The position numbers were made by a program, and so were the translations under genes. Shown here piece after piece: positions 53,455 through 62,497 of a stretch of DNA of 64,000 nt. The notes beneath the pieces were generated by a model. That model was not told where the DNA came from and did not search any database. It saw nothing but the letters and a program-made list of their open reading frames with translations. Source of the stretch: Dehalococcoidia bacterium (GTDB lineage: Bacteria; Chloroflexota; Dehalococcoidia; Bin125); assembly GCA_022826965.1 (NCBI GenBank), contig JAJDTU010000005.1:558001-622000 (forward strand), read 5' to 3'. Numbering within the stretch: position 1 is the stretch's first letter; every line of letters starts with the position of its first letter.

Positions 53455-54027
53455 ATGTCCGACAACGAGCTCCTCGACCTCGCCTTCGACGACGCCGATT
53501 CACGCATGACGGGCGCAGTCAGCGCCCTCGAGCGCGACCTCATGGCCATCCGCACCGGCCGAGCCCACACCTCGCTGGTCGACCAGCTCCGCGTCGACTA
53601 CTACGGCACCACGATGGCCCTCAACCAACTGGCCACGATCTCCACCCCCGAGGCCCGCCTCATCGCCATCCAGCCCTGGGACCGAAACGCCTTCGACCCG
53701 ATCACCAAGGCCATTCAGCAGTCCGACATCGGTATCAATCCCCAGTCCGACGGCATCCTCATCCGCCTCGCGCTGCCCGAGCTGACCGAGGAACGCCGCC
53801 GCGACCTGGTCAAGGTCGTCCACCAGAAGACCGAGTCCGCCCGCGTCGCCATCCGCAACGTCCGCCGCCACATCCACGACGACCTACGTGGCATGCAGCG
53901 CGACGGCGACCTCTCCCAGGACGAAGAACGCCGGGCCGAAACACAACTCGACAATCTGACCGGCCAATTCATCGCTAAAGTTGATGCTGCGGGCAGTCAG
54001 AAGGAGCGAGAGCTCCTCGAGGTCTAG
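53455..54027 (+). CDS. frr: Ribosome recycling factor
   Basis: 190 residues. RTGRAHTSLVDQLRVDYYGT, QPWDRNAFDPITKAIQQSDIG (first 20) and LTEERRRDLVKVVHQ match RRF. Splits post-termination ribosomes with EF-G. 31 nt after pyrH; uppS begins 3 nt after its stop. Confidence 0.96.
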   Translation: MSDNELLDLAFDDADSRMTGAVSALERDLMAIRTGRAHTSLVDQLRVDYYGTTMALNQLATISTPEARLIAIQPWDRNAFDPITKAIQQSDIGINPQSDGILIRLALPELTEERRRDLVKVVHQKTESARVAIRNVRRHIHDDLRGMQRDGDLSQDEERRAETQLDNLTGQFIAKVDAAGSQKERELLEV

Positions 54028-54030
54028 TAC

Positions 54031-54822
54031 GTGTCAACCCCACTCGTTTCCACTGTCTCCGCCCCGGCCCCACCAACCACAATTCCAGCCGTAGCCAACG
54101 GCGTCCGTCCGCACCCGCCGGCAGACATCCCCCACCACGTCGCCGTGATCATGGACGGCAACGGTCGCTGGGCCGCCCAACGCGGCCTCCGACCCACCGA
54201 CGGTCATCGCGCCGGCACCGAGAACATCCGCGCCGCCATCGAAGCTTTCGCCGAACGCGGCGTCCGCTGCCTCACCCTCTTCGCCTTCTCGACCGAGAAC
54301 TGGAAGCGCCCCCGACCCGAGGTCCGCGGCCTCATGCGCATCCTCTCCTCAACCATCGACCGCGAGGTCAAGCCCCTGCACGACGCCGGAGTCAAGCTGC
54401 GCTACATCGGTCAGCTCGACGCCCTCGACGCCCGCCTGCGCCGCAAGATCGACGACGCCATCGCGCTCACCCGACACAACGACCGCATGACCGTCTGCGT
54501 CGCCTTCAACTACGGCTCCCGCGCCGAGCTGGTCGACGCCGTCCGCCGCATCGTCGCCGACGGCGTACGCCCCGACCAGATCAGCGAGCGCGTGCTCTCC
54601 GACTATCTCTACACCCGAGAACTGCCCGACCCCGACCTGATCATCCGCACCGGCGGAGACCAGCGAGTCTCCAACTTCCTCCTCTGGCAGGCCGCCTACG
54701 CCGAGTACGTCTTCTCCGACACCTACTGGCCCGATTTCTGCGAGCAAGACGTCGATATCGCCCTCGCCGCCTACGCCCAGAGAACCAGAAACTTCGGCGG
54801 ACGCCCCGCCAATGCCGACTGA
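54031..54822 (+). CDS. uppS: Undecaprenyl diphosphate synthase
   Basis: cis-Prenyltransferase that makes the C55 lipid carrier for wall synthesis. 263 residues from GTG 54031. After about 30 loosely structured Pro/Ala-rich residues comes HHVAVIMDGNGRWAAQRG with the catalytic Asp, then LTLFAFSTENWKRP and the C-terminal RTGGDQRVSNFLLWQ. Confidence 0.95.
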   Translation: MSTPLVSTVSAPAPPTTIPAVANGVRPHPPADIPHHVAVIMDGNGRWAAQRGLRPTDGHRAGTENIRAAIEAFAERGVRCLTLFAFSTENWKRPRPEVRGLMRILSSTIDREVKPLHDAGVKLRYIGQLDALDARLRRKIDDAIALTRHNDRMTVCVAFNYGSRAELVDAVRRIVADGVRPDQISERVLSDYLYTRELPDPDLIIRTGGDQRVSNFLLWQAAYAEYVFSDTYWPDFCEQDVDIALAAYAQRTRNFGGRPANAD

Positions 54823-54844
54823 ACACAACCCGACCCGACCCACT

Positions 54845-54903
54845 CCCCTCTCCCCCCGCCGGAGGCGGGGGGAGATGTCCCGTAGGGACAGAGGGGGGCT
54901 CCC
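54845..54903. repeat. Family B repeat inside the uppS-cdsA interval
   Basis: ctctccccccgccggaggcg hairpin, then gagatgtcccgtagggacag, a variant in which the inner palindrome is tcccgtaggga. It lies within an otherwise compact operon. Confidence 0.85.
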
Positions 54904-54936
54904 CACCGCGCAATCCACCAGCGGAATCCTTGCTCA

Positions 54937-55779
54937 ATGAAGCGCATGCTCGACTCCGCCCTCGCTCTCCGACTCGCCAGCGCCGCCGTCGGCATGCCGA
55001 TCATCATCGCCGCCATCCTCGTCGGCGGTCCGCTCTTCGCCGCCCTGATCGCACTCAGCCTGGCCATCGCCCTCGGCGAGATCGCGGTGATCGTGAAGCT
55101 CGATCTCCGCAGTCCCGTGTTCCTTGTCGGCGTCGCCTCTGTCGGAGCGATCATCGGCACAATCGCCTCAGGCACCGACATCCCCCTGCTCTGGCCGATC
55201 CTTGCCGCCGTCCTCGGCATCACCGGCGTCGCGACCCTCTCCGCAATCCGCTTCGTCCCCGAGCCCGACCCTGTTCAACTCAAGCCAATCCTGCTCGGCG
55301 GCCTCGCCATGCTGGCCGGGACCGCCTACCTCGCCGTCCCCGGCGCGACCTTCGTCGCCGTCCGAGCCGCCGATCAGGGAACGGACTGGGTCCTGCTCGC
55401 CGTGCTCGCCATTATGTCCGCAGACGCCGCCGCCTACGCCGGCGGACGCCTCCTCGGACGCCACCAACTCGCCCCGTCCGTCTCGCCCAACAAGACGATC
55501 GAAGGCGCGCTCTTCGGCTGGCTCGGAGGCTTTGGCGCGACCATCGCCCTCGACCAGATCCTCAACCTCGACGTCGAAATCTGGCCCCTCGTCCTCTTGG
55601 CCCTGATCTTGCCCGTCATCTCCCAACTCGGCGACCTCGTCGAATCGCTCTTCAAGCGAGCCATGGACGTCAAGGACTCCTCCAACCTCATCCCCGGTCA
55701 CGGCGGCGTCCTCGATCGGCTCGACTCGCTCCTCTTCGGTTTGCCCGTCGTATTCTTCTTCTTGCAATGGACCACCTGA
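54937..55779 (+). CDS. cdsA: Phosphatidate cytidylyltransferase
   Basis: Makes CDP-diacylglycerol for phospholipid synthesis. 280 residues with about eight membrane helices. The CDS signature is clear: SPNKTIEGALFGWLGG and SLFKRAMDVKDSSNLIPGHG followed by DRLDSLL. Overlaps dxr by 13 nt. Confidence 0.95.
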   Translation: MKRMLDSALALRLASAAVGMPIIIAAILVGGPLFAALIALSLAIALGEIAVIVKLDLRSPVFLVGVASVGAIIGTIASGTDIPLLWPILAAVLGITGVATLSAIRFVPEPDPVQLKPILLGGLAMLAGTAYLAVPGATFVAVRAADQGTDWVLLAVLAIMSADAAAYAGGRLLGRHQLAPSVSPNKTIEGALFGWLGGFGATIALDQILNLDVEIWPLVLLALILPVISQLGDLVESLFKRAMDVKDSSNLIPGHGGVLDRLDSLLFGLPVVFFFLQWTT

Positions 55780-56930
55780 ACGCCAAACCCATCAATCTCG
55801 TCCTGCTCGGCTCCACCGGCAGCATCGGCCGTCAGACGCTCGATGTCGTCCGCGCCATGCCCGATCGATTCAACATCCTCGGACTCGCCGCCGGCCGCAA
55901 CCTCGACGCGCTCGAATCCCAGGCCCACGAGTTCGAGCCCAGGTACATCTGGGCCGCCTCGGACGACACGGATCGCCTAAGCCGGATCGCCAGCGACAGC
56001 GGCGCAGCCGTCACGCCCATGGATGAGATGGCCGCCGATCCCGACGGTGACGTGCTCGTCGTCGGAACCGCGGGACGCGCCGGACTCGAGCCCACCTTGA
56101 CCTCGCTGGAACGCGGCGGCGCCGTCGCCTTGGCCAACAAGGAAGTCGTCGTCATGGCCGGCCAACTCGTCCGCGACGCCGTCGACCGCGGCGGCGGACA
56201 GGTCCGCCCCGTCGACTCCGAGCACTCCGCCATCTGGCAATGCCTCTGGGGCGAAGAGGACCACGAAATCCGCCGCATCCTGCTCACCGCCTCCGGCGGA
56301 GCGCTGCGCCATCTCCCCGCCGACCAACTCGCCGATGTCACGCCCGAGCAGGCCCTCAACCATCCCACCTGGAACATGGGCGACAAGATCACCATCGACA
56401 GCGCCACACTGATGAACAAGGGCATGGAGACGATCGAGGCCAAGTGGCTGTTCGACGTGCCCTACGAGCGCGTCGAGATCGTCCAGCACGCCGAGTCGAT
56501 CGTCCACTCACTCGTCGAGTTCGGCGACGGCTCCGTCAAGGCCCAGCTCGGCTATCCCGACATGAAGCTCCCGATCCAGCTCGCCCTCTCCTATCCGCAG
56601 CGCCTCGAACCCACCGTCGAGCCCCTCGACCTCGCCTCCGTCGGCACCCTCAACTTCTCCCGACCCGATCTCGACCGCTACCCGTGCCTCAAGCTCGCCC
56701 AGCAGGCCGGTCGCGCCGGCGGAACCTACCCCGCAGTCATGGCCGCCGCCGACGAGGTCGCCGTCGAAGCATTCCTCGAACGCCGAATCGCCTTCACCGA
56801 AATCGCCGACTACGTCAACCAGGCAATGGACGCCCACCGAAACACCAACAACCCCAACATCGAAGCCATCGACGCCGCCGATGCCTGGTCCCGAGGCTTC
56901 ACCACCGGCCGAATCGCCGCCGCCCCCTAA
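55767..56930 (+). CDS. dxr: 1-deoxy-D-xylulose-5-phosphate reductoisomerase
   Basis: Second step of the MEP isoprenoid pathway. 387 residues from ATG 55767. NADPH loop LLGSTGSIGRQTLDV; metal and substrate residues in PVDSEHSAIWQ, LTASGGALR and NHPTWNMGDKITIDSATLMN. Shares its operon with uppS and rseP, as is common. Confidence 0.96.
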   Translation: MDHLNAKPINLVLLGSTGSIGRQTLDVVRAMPDRFNILGLAAGRNLDALESQAHEFEPRYIWAASDDTDRLSRIASDSGAAVTPMDEMAADPDGDVLVVGTAGRAGLEPTLTSLERGGAVALANKEVVVMAGQLVRDAVDRGGGQVRPVDSEHSAIWQCLWGEEDHEIRRILLTASGGALRHLPADQLADVTPEQALNHPTWNMGDKITIDSATLMNKGMETIEAKWLFDVPYERVEIVQHAESIVHSLVEFGDGSVKAQLGYPDMKLPIQLALSYPQRLEPTVEPLDLASVGTLNFSRPDLDRYPCLKLAQQAGRAGGTYPAVMAAADEVAVEAFLERRIAFTEIADYVNQAMDAHRNTNNPNIEAIDAADAWSRGFTTGRIAAAP

Positions 56931-56935
56931 CCCTC

Positions 56936-57067
56936 CGAAGTCACCCCCGCAAAGGCGGACACCCACCCAGGCACGCAAACCAAAGTCGCCCCCGCGAAGG
57001 CGGGGGCCCGCCCAATCCCATTTCCTCCCCCCTTGGGGGAGGTGCCGCGAAGCGGCGGAGGGGGCCG
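56936..57067. repeat. Family A repeats and a family B relative between dxr and rseP
   Basis: Decayed family A at 56936-56960, good family A (aaagtcgcccccgcgaaggc plus gggggcc) at 56982-57010, and a shortened family B (ctccccccttgggggaggtg, then cgaagcggcggagggggcc) at 57022-57067. Confidence 0.8.
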
Positions 57068-57145
57068 CCCAACACCGCGCCAACACCTCGACTCTTCGAG
57101 GAACCACCGACCCGCCCTCGCCACCTCCGCTAGTACGCTGACCCC

Positions 57146-58858
57146 ATGGTCCTGATCGACACGATCCTCCCCTTCATCGGCGTGCTGCTCGGACTCGTCG
57201 TCCTGCACGAACTGGGACACTTCGTCGCCGCCAAACTGGCCGGCGTGCGCGTCGAAGAATTCGGCGTTGGCCTGCCGCCCAGGATCGGTAAGGGCTGGCA
57301 GTTCGGCGAGACCCTCTATTCCTTCAATTGGCTGCCCATCGGCGGCTTCGTCCGACTCACCGGCGAGGAGGCCTCCGGCCTGCTGATCACCAACGTCAAG
57401 AAGGGCTCGCGCATGTCCGAGCACTTCGTCGCCGGCGACCGGATCCTCAAGGTCAACGGCAAACGCGTCGTCAGCCCCGATCAGTTCCTCGACCGCATCT
57501 TCCGCACCCACGCCGACCCGAAGCTCGACTTCACCTACGACCACACCGAAACCGACGGTCGCAAGACATCGTGGACGCTCACCACCAGGCGCTCAGACAA
57601 CGAGGAAGACGGCCTGCCCCCGGCCCGAAACCTCCACACGACGCCGGAACAACGGGCCGAGTTCATCAACGACAGGGGCGAGGCCACGATCTTCGGCATC
57701 ACCGTCGGCATCGACCCGCGCTCGCTGGGCGCAAAGTCGAGGTTGACCCGGATCATCATTCTGGCCGCCGGCGCGCTCGTCAACGCGATCCTGCCGCTCA
57801 TCCTCTTCGCCGTCGGCGCACTCATCCCCGACAACGTCTCCGCAGGCCCGGCGCTCGTGACCAGCACGATCGAGCACGCCCCCGCGCACCAGGCCGGCAT
57901 TCGCGCCGGCGACCGCATCATCGCCGTCGACGGCGAGCCGATCCGGAACGCAGGCGATCTGTCCCGCGCGATCCAGCTCAATCTCGGCGAAACGCTGCGT
58001 TTCACGATCGAACGGCCGCAGCAGCAATCCCTGACCAGCAGCCGCGCCACCGGCGAGCCGGAGGTATTCGACGTCTCCGTCCACGCCAGGCTGGCGCCCA
58101 AACCACTCACTCACATCGTCCAACCCGGAGACTCCGTCCACGACATCGCCGACAGCCTCGGCGTCTCGTCCGCCTCCGTCATCGGTGGCTGGGGCATCGA
58201 GACGCAGGAACTCCAGCCGGGTCTGGAGCTCGACCTGCCCGGCGGCCTCCGCTACACCACCCAGGAAGACGACACGATGCTCAGCATCGCCATCGAGGAA
58301 CAGGTCCGCATGGCCGCCCTCTATGCCGCCCTGGACATCGATCCGCTGCATCCACCGCCCGGCATCGAGATCGAGGTCCCGCAGGGCGCCACCGGCATCA
58401 GCATCGCCAACGGATCCCTGCTGGTCGCGCGCGACACCCCCTCGGTCGGCGAGTCGATCGCCGCTGGCTGGACCCAGACCCGCGACACCTTCGTCCTCGT
58501 CCGCAACCGCATCCGCGCCTGGATCGCCGGCGGCGAACCGATCGAGCTCTCAGGGCCGGTCGGCATCGCCCGCGTCACCGGCGAGGTCGTCGACCGCGCC
58601 GGTTGGTCGCGCCTGATCGAGCTCGCCGCGTTGATCTCGCTCAACCTCGCCATCATCAACATCCTCCCCCTGCCGATGCTCGACGGCGGACGGATCATGT
58701 TCGTCCTCATCGAGATCGCCCGCCGAGGCAAGAAGATCAGCCCCGAGCGCGAGGGCCTCGTACACATGGCAGGCTTCGCCGCCCTCCTCATCTTCATCGT
58801 CGTCATCAGCTACTTCGACATCATCAAGGCCGTCTCCGGCGAACCAGTCATCCCATAG
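57146..58858 (+). CDS. rseP: RseP-type site-2 metalloprotease with LysM-like domains
   Basis: 570 residues, longer than the usual 350-450. TM1 holds the zinc motif HELGH (H21, E22, H25). A first PDZ-like unit spans about residues 74-135 (VAGDRILKVNGKRV); TM2 lies near 205-230 (AAGALVNAILPLIL); a clear PDZ domain is at about 235-300 (AGIRAGDRIIAVDGEPI). Residues about 320-415 then hold one clear LysM motif (HIVQPGDSVHDIADSLGVS) and one LysM-like repeat (YTTQEDDTMLSIAIEE). The last helices carry LDGGRIMFV. S2P enzymes cut membrane-bound anti-sigma factors; the LysM part suggests sensing of peptidoglycan on the outer side. Confidence 0.88.
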   Translation: MVLIDTILPFIGVLLGLVVLHELGHFVAAKLAGVRVEEFGVGLPPRIGKGWQFGETLYSFNWLPIGGFVRLTGEEASGLLITNVKKGSRMSEHFVAGDRILKVNGKRVVSPDQFLDRIFRTHADPKLDFTYDHTETDGRKTSWTLTTRRSDNEEDGLPPARNLHTTPEQRAEFINDRGEATIFGITVGIDPRSLGAKSRLTRIIILAAGALVNAILPLILFAVGALIPDNVSAGPALVTSTIEHAPAHQAGIRAGDRIIAVDGEPIRNAGDLSRAIQLNLGETLRFTIERPQQQSLTSSRATGEPEVFDVSVHARLAPKPLTHIVQPGDSVHDIADSLGVSSASVIGGWGIETQELQPGLELDLPGGLRYTTQEDDTMLSIAIEEQVRMAALYAALDIDPLHPPPGIEIEVPQGATGISIANGSLLVARDTPSVGESIAAGWTQTRDTFVLVRNRIRAWIAGGEPIELSGPVGIARVTGEVVDRAGWSRLIELAALISLNLAIINILPLPMLDGGRIMFVLIEIARRGKKISPEREGLVHMAGFAALLIFIVVISYFDIIKAVSGEPVIP

Positions 58859-58918
58859 CACCCTCCGAGCAACGCAGCTTCCCTCTCGCCCGCCCCCCTT
58901 CCATCGTCCGGGCCCCAT

Positions 58919-59322
58919 TCTTAAGTCGTCCCCGCGCAGGCGGGGACCCCCTCTCCCGCCCCCTGTTCCGTCGTCCCCGCGAAGGCGGGGACCCCGAACC
59001 ACCGATCACCAGCCCCGTCTCCTGTCGCCCCGCCGCTTCTATCGTCCCCGCCCCCCTGTTCCGTCGTCCCCGCGTAGGCGGGGACCCCGAACCACCGATC
59101 ACCAGCCACGTCTCCTGCCGCCCCGCCGTTCGTGTTGCCCCCGTCTCCGTCGCCCCCGCCCCCCTGTTAAGTCGTCCCCGCGTAGGCGGGGACCCCGAAC
59201 CACCGATCGCCAGCCCCGTCTCCTGTCGCCCCGCCGTTCCTGTCGCCCCCGTCTCCGTCGCCCCCTCGCTCCTGTCGCCCCCGCCCCCTGTTAAGTCGTC
59301 CCCGCGCAGGCGGGGACCGCAA
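58919..59322. repeat. Cluster of family A-like palindromes in tandem
   Basis: Five copies of gtcgtccccgcgnaggcggg plus gacc, at about 58925, 58973, 59064, 59171 and 59295. Three are followed by the same tail ccccgaaccaccgatcnccag and then cgtctcctg. The larger unit is therefore a tandem repeat of about 90-125 bp with uneven length. This 580-nt gap (58859-59437) has no credible gene. Confidence 0.88.
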
Positions 59323-59437
59323 ACCACCCAACACCATCCAACACCCCCCATCCCCCATTCCGACAACCCCGACACTCCCAACAGAACATGAGTACGCATA
59401 CAATCAACCACCACCACCTCAGCGAAAGGCCGAACAA

Positions 59438-59755
59438 ATGTCTGCAACCAACACCGTCGACCCCCAGGCCGTCCTCCAACAACTCCATCGCAACGCCAAC
59501 CAGGGACCCGAGTACGTCCGCCGTCACGCCGGTCGAATCCTCACCCGCATCTTCGGGCCCATCTGGAAAGACTGGCCCGTGCGACCGCCGCACCTGCCCG
59601 ACGCCGCGCTCACTCAGGAGCAGCGCGACTGGTTCCACCTCCACCCCACGCTTCCCCTGCCCGACCTCATGCCCGACCTCACGACCGACGCCGCGACCGA
59701 AGCTGACGCACCCGCCCTCGAGGACACAGCCGAGGACGACGACGACCCTTGGTAA
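59438..59755 (+). CDS. Hypothetical protein with acidic tail
   Basis: 105 residues. N-terminal half is amphipathic (VLQQLHRNANQGPEYVRRHA), the middle has LTRIFGPIWKDWPVRPPHLP, and the end is acidic (AEDDDDPW). A gaaagg lies upstream of the ATG. No family recognised; coding status is supported only by start signal and normal composition. Confidence 0.5.
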   Translation: MSATNTVDPQAVLQQLHRNANQGPEYVRRHAGRILTRIFGPIWKDWPVRPPHLPDAALTQEQRDWFHLHPTLPLPDLMPDLTTDAATEADAPALEDTAEDDDDPW

Positions 59756-59929
59756 TCCTCTCGTTTTTCATGTTGCCCCGCGATTTTTTTCGCGCCCAGG
59801 CGAGCAAATCCAGGCCGCCCGGTCCCTACCGTGCCCGGCGCGAGCTGCGCCACACACACGGCACGCTCCAATGTCGTCCCCGTTACACTGTTCACATTCC
59901 GATCCACGCCCTGAGTCAAAGGAGCACGC

Positions 59930-61126
59930 ATGGCGTTCGAGACCTTCATTGACGCCGACACTCATATCACCGAACCCGCAGACCTCTGGACCTCCCGCGT
60001 CTCCTCCAAGTGGGGCGACATGGTCCTCCACGTCAAGCAGGACGACAAGGGAATCAACTCCTGGTTCGTCGGCGATGAGAAAGTGGCGGCCGCGCCCTCG
60101 GGCGTCTTCGCCGGTTGGAAGGGCAAGTTCCCCAGCTCGCCGCCCACCTACGAAGAGGCCCACCCCGCATCGTTCGACGTCCACGAGCGGCTCAAGCTGA
60201 TGGACGAGACCGGCGTCTACGCCCAGGTCCTCTACCCCAACGTCGCCGGCTTCGCCTCCCAGCGCTTCCTCTCGCTCAAGGATCCCGAACTCATGCTCGA
60301 GTGCGTCCGCGCCTGGAACGACTTCCAGCTCGACTGGATCTCGGTCGCCCCGGAGCGCTTCGTCGCCAACATCTCGATCCCCTTCTGGGACGTCGAGGCC
60401 TCCGTCAAGGAGATTGAGCGCGTCGCGCCGAAGGGCATGCGCGGCATCCTCTTCACCGGCGACCCGCAGTCGCACGGCGAGCCCTTCCTCGGCGACCACC
60501 ACTGGGACCCGATCTGGAACGTCGCCTCCGACGCCGGCCTGCCGATCTCCTTCCACATCGGCTCCGGCGACTTCACCGACGGCTTCACGCCCGACCGCCT
60601 CGCCGTCGACGGCCCCGAGGTCACCTACGCACGCACCTCCACGGTCCTCTTCATGGCCAACGGCCTGCAGATGACCGACCTGTTGCTCTCCGGCGTGCTG
60701 CCGCGCTTCCCCGACCTCAGGTTCATCTCGGTCGAGTCCGGCATCGGTTGGGTGCCCTTCTGCCTCGAAAGCTGCGACTACCACTTCCTCGCCGCCGACG
60801 TGCGCAAGGCCCGCCCCGAGTTCGAGATGATGCCCTCCGACTACTTCCGCCGACAGGTCTACGCCTGCTACTGGTTCGAGAAGGTCGCCCCGCGCAAGCT
60901 GATCGACGACATCGGAGCCGACAACATCCTCTTCGAGACCGACTTCCCCCATCCCACCTGCCTCTACGGCAACGTGCAGGAAACGATCGAAGACGGCCTC
61001 GAGGGGCAGCCCGAAGAGATCCGCCGCAAGATCCTCTGGGAGAATTCGGCCAGGCTCTACAACATCGACATCCCCGAAGTCATGCCCGCCGGCCTCGCCG
61101 CAGCGGCAGCCGCCGGAGGCGGCTAA
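59930..61126 (+). CDS. Amidohydrolase_2-family metal-dependent hydrolase, copy 1
   Basis: 398 residues from ATG 59930 (aaaggag upstream). DADTHITEPADLW provides the N-terminal metal-binding D/H motif; HIGSGDF and ETDFPHPTC carry later metal-ligand candidates. Related enzymes include decarboxylases and ring-cleaving hydrolases (ACMSD family), so the reaction may be a decarboxylation or hydrolysis of an aromatic-derived acid. A tandem paralog follows 45 nt later. Substrate unknown. Confidence 0.85.
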   Translation: MAFETFIDADTHITEPADLWTSRVSSKWGDMVLHVKQDDKGINSWFVGDEKVAAAPSGVFAGWKGKFPSSPPTYEEAHPASFDVHERLKLMDETGVYAQVLYPNVAGFASQRFLSLKDPELMLECVRAWNDFQLDWISVAPERFVANISIPFWDVEASVKEIERVAPKGMRGILFTGDPQSHGEPFLGDHHWDPIWNVASDAGLPISFHIGSGDFTDGFTPDRLAVDGPEVTYARTSTVLFMANGLQMTDLLLSGVLPRFPDLRFISVESGIGWVPFCLESCDYHFLAADVRKARPEFEMMPSDYFRRQVYACYWFEKVAPRKLIDDIGADNILFETDFPHPTCLYGNVQETIEDGLEGQPEEIRRKILWENSARLYNIDIPEVMPAGLAAAAAAGGG

Positions 61127-61171
61127 CCGAGCCTCTGCCCCAGCCACCACCCTGCATCGCCTGGAAATCCG

Positions 61172-62368
61172 ATGACCTTCACGACCTTTATCGACGCCGA
61201 CACCCACATCACCGAACCGGCCGACCTCTGGACCAGCCGCGTCTCGAAAAAGTGGGGTGACCGCGTCCTCCACGTCAAGCAAGACAACGAGGGCGTCAAT
61301 GCCTGGTTCGTGGGTGACGACAAAGTCGCCAACGCGCCTTCCGGCGTCTTCGCCGGCTGGAAGGGCAAGTTCCCCTCCTCGCCGCCGTCCTATGAGGCCG
61401 CCCATCCCGCCTCATTCGATGTCCACGAGCGACTCAAGCTCATGGACGAAACCGGCGTCTACGCCCAGGTGCTCTATCCGAACGTGGCTGGCTTCGCCTC
61501 CCAGCGCTTCCTCCAACTCGGCGAGCCCGAGCTGATGATGGAGTGCGTCCGAGCCTGGAATGACTTCCAGGTCGACTGGATCTCTCCCGCTCCGGAGCGG
61601 TTCGTGCCCAACGCCTCGGTCCCGTTCTGGGATGTGGACCAGGCCGCCGCAGAGATCTATCGCGCCAAGAGCATCGGCCACGGCGGCATCCTCTTCACCG
61701 GCGACCCCCAGTCCCACGGCCAGCCCTTCCTCGGTGACCACCATTGGGACCCAATCTGGAACGCCGCCGTCGAGACCGACATGCCGATCGCCTTCCACGT
61801 CGGCTCCGGCGACTTCAACGACGGCTTCACGCCAGAGCGCCTGCGCGTCGATGGCCACGAGATCACCTACGCGCGCCTCTCCACCCAGTTGTTCATAACC
61901 AACGGCTTCCAGCTCACCGATCTACTGCTCTCCGGCGTACTTGCGCGGTTCCCCACGCTCAAGTTCATCTCGGTCGAGTCCGGCATCGGCTGGGTGCCGT
62001 TCTGCCTGGAGTCGGCCGACTACCACTTCCTCGCCGCCGACGTACGCAAGGCGCGCCCAGAGTTCGACATGATGCCCTCGGACTACTTCCGCCGCCAGGT
62101 CTACGCCTGCTACTGGTTCGAACGGATCGCGCCGCGCAAGCTGATCGACGACATCGGCGCGGACAACATCCTCTTCGAGACTGACTTCCCCCACCCCACC
62201 TGCCTCTACGGCAACGTGCAGGAGACCATCGAAGACGGCCTCGAGGGCCAGCCCGAGGAAATCCGCCGCAAGATCCTCTGGGAGAACTCGGCCAAGCTCT
62301 ACAACATCGACATTCCCGAAGTCATGCCCGCCGGCCTCGCCGCAGCAGCCGCCGCCGGCGGCGGATAA
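61172..62368 (+). CDS. Amidohydrolase_2-family metal-dependent hydrolase, copy 2
   Basis: 398 residues, same length as copy 1 and closely similar throughout. The last 60 residues are almost identical, while the stretch about 155-235 differs more (for example VDQAAAEIYRAKSIGHGG versus VEASVKEIERVAPKGMRG). All candidate metal ligands are kept, so both copies look active. The pattern suggests duplication followed by divergence near the substrate pocket. Confidence 0.85.
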   Translation: MTFTTFIDADTHITEPADLWTSRVSKKWGDRVLHVKQDNEGVNAWFVGDDKVANAPSGVFAGWKGKFPSSPPSYEAAHPASFDVHERLKLMDETGVYAQVLYPNVAGFASQRFLQLGEPELMMECVRAWNDFQVDWISPAPERFVPNASVPFWDVDQAAAEIYRAKSIGHGGILFTGDPQSHGQPFLGDHHWDPIWNAAVETDMPIAFHVGSGDFNDGFTPERLRVDGHEITYARLSTQLFITNGFQLTDLLLSGVLARFPTLKFISVESGIGWVPFCLESADYHFLAADVRKARPEFDMMPSDYFRRQVYACYWFERIAPRKLIDDIGADNILFETDFPHPTCLYGNVQETIEDGLEGQPEEIRRKILWENSAKLYNIDIPEVMPAGLAAAAAAGGG

Positions 62369-62380
62369 CCCCGGGTTCAA

Positions 62381-62434
62381 TCTCTCCCCCCGCTCCGCGG
62401 GGGGAGATGTCCCGTAGGGACAGAGGGGGGCTCC
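62381..62434. repeat. Family B repeat
   Basis: ctctccccccgctccgcggg hairpin, then gagatgtcccgtagggacag, same sub-variant as the copy between uppS and cdsA. Confidence 0.85.
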
Positions 62435-62444
62435 CCGAACGATC

Positions 62445-62472
62445 AGAGGCCGCTCCCGCGGGAGCGGCCTCT
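62445..62472 (+). terminator. Strong hairpin after the amidohydrolase pair
   Basis: Perfect 12-bp stem agaggccgctcc / ggagcggcctct with a cgcg loop, 25 nt before the SDR start. There is no U-run, so it may be a Rho-independent-like or processing hairpin. Confidence 0.6.
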
Positions 62473-62497
62473 CGCATGTGTAAACGGAGACACAGAC

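Noticed and set aside
58919-59322. Possible CRISPR array
   Set aside because: The repeated core is a 25-bp palindrome with a variable base, the intervals are uneven (about 48, 91, 107 and 124 nt), and the intervals resemble each other. Spacers should be unique and even in length. No cas genes are in the window.
58848-59447. Minus-strand frame with repeated Gly/Ser/Pro/Arg/Thr motifs, like a repeat protein
   Set aside because: It is only the translation of the tandem DNA repeats. There is no ribosome-binding site, and composition is dictated by the palindromes.
59768-61405. 545-residue frame antisense to the first amidohydrolase
   Set aside because: The amidohydrolase has a good start site, conserved motifs and a paralog. 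The antisense frame has none of these.
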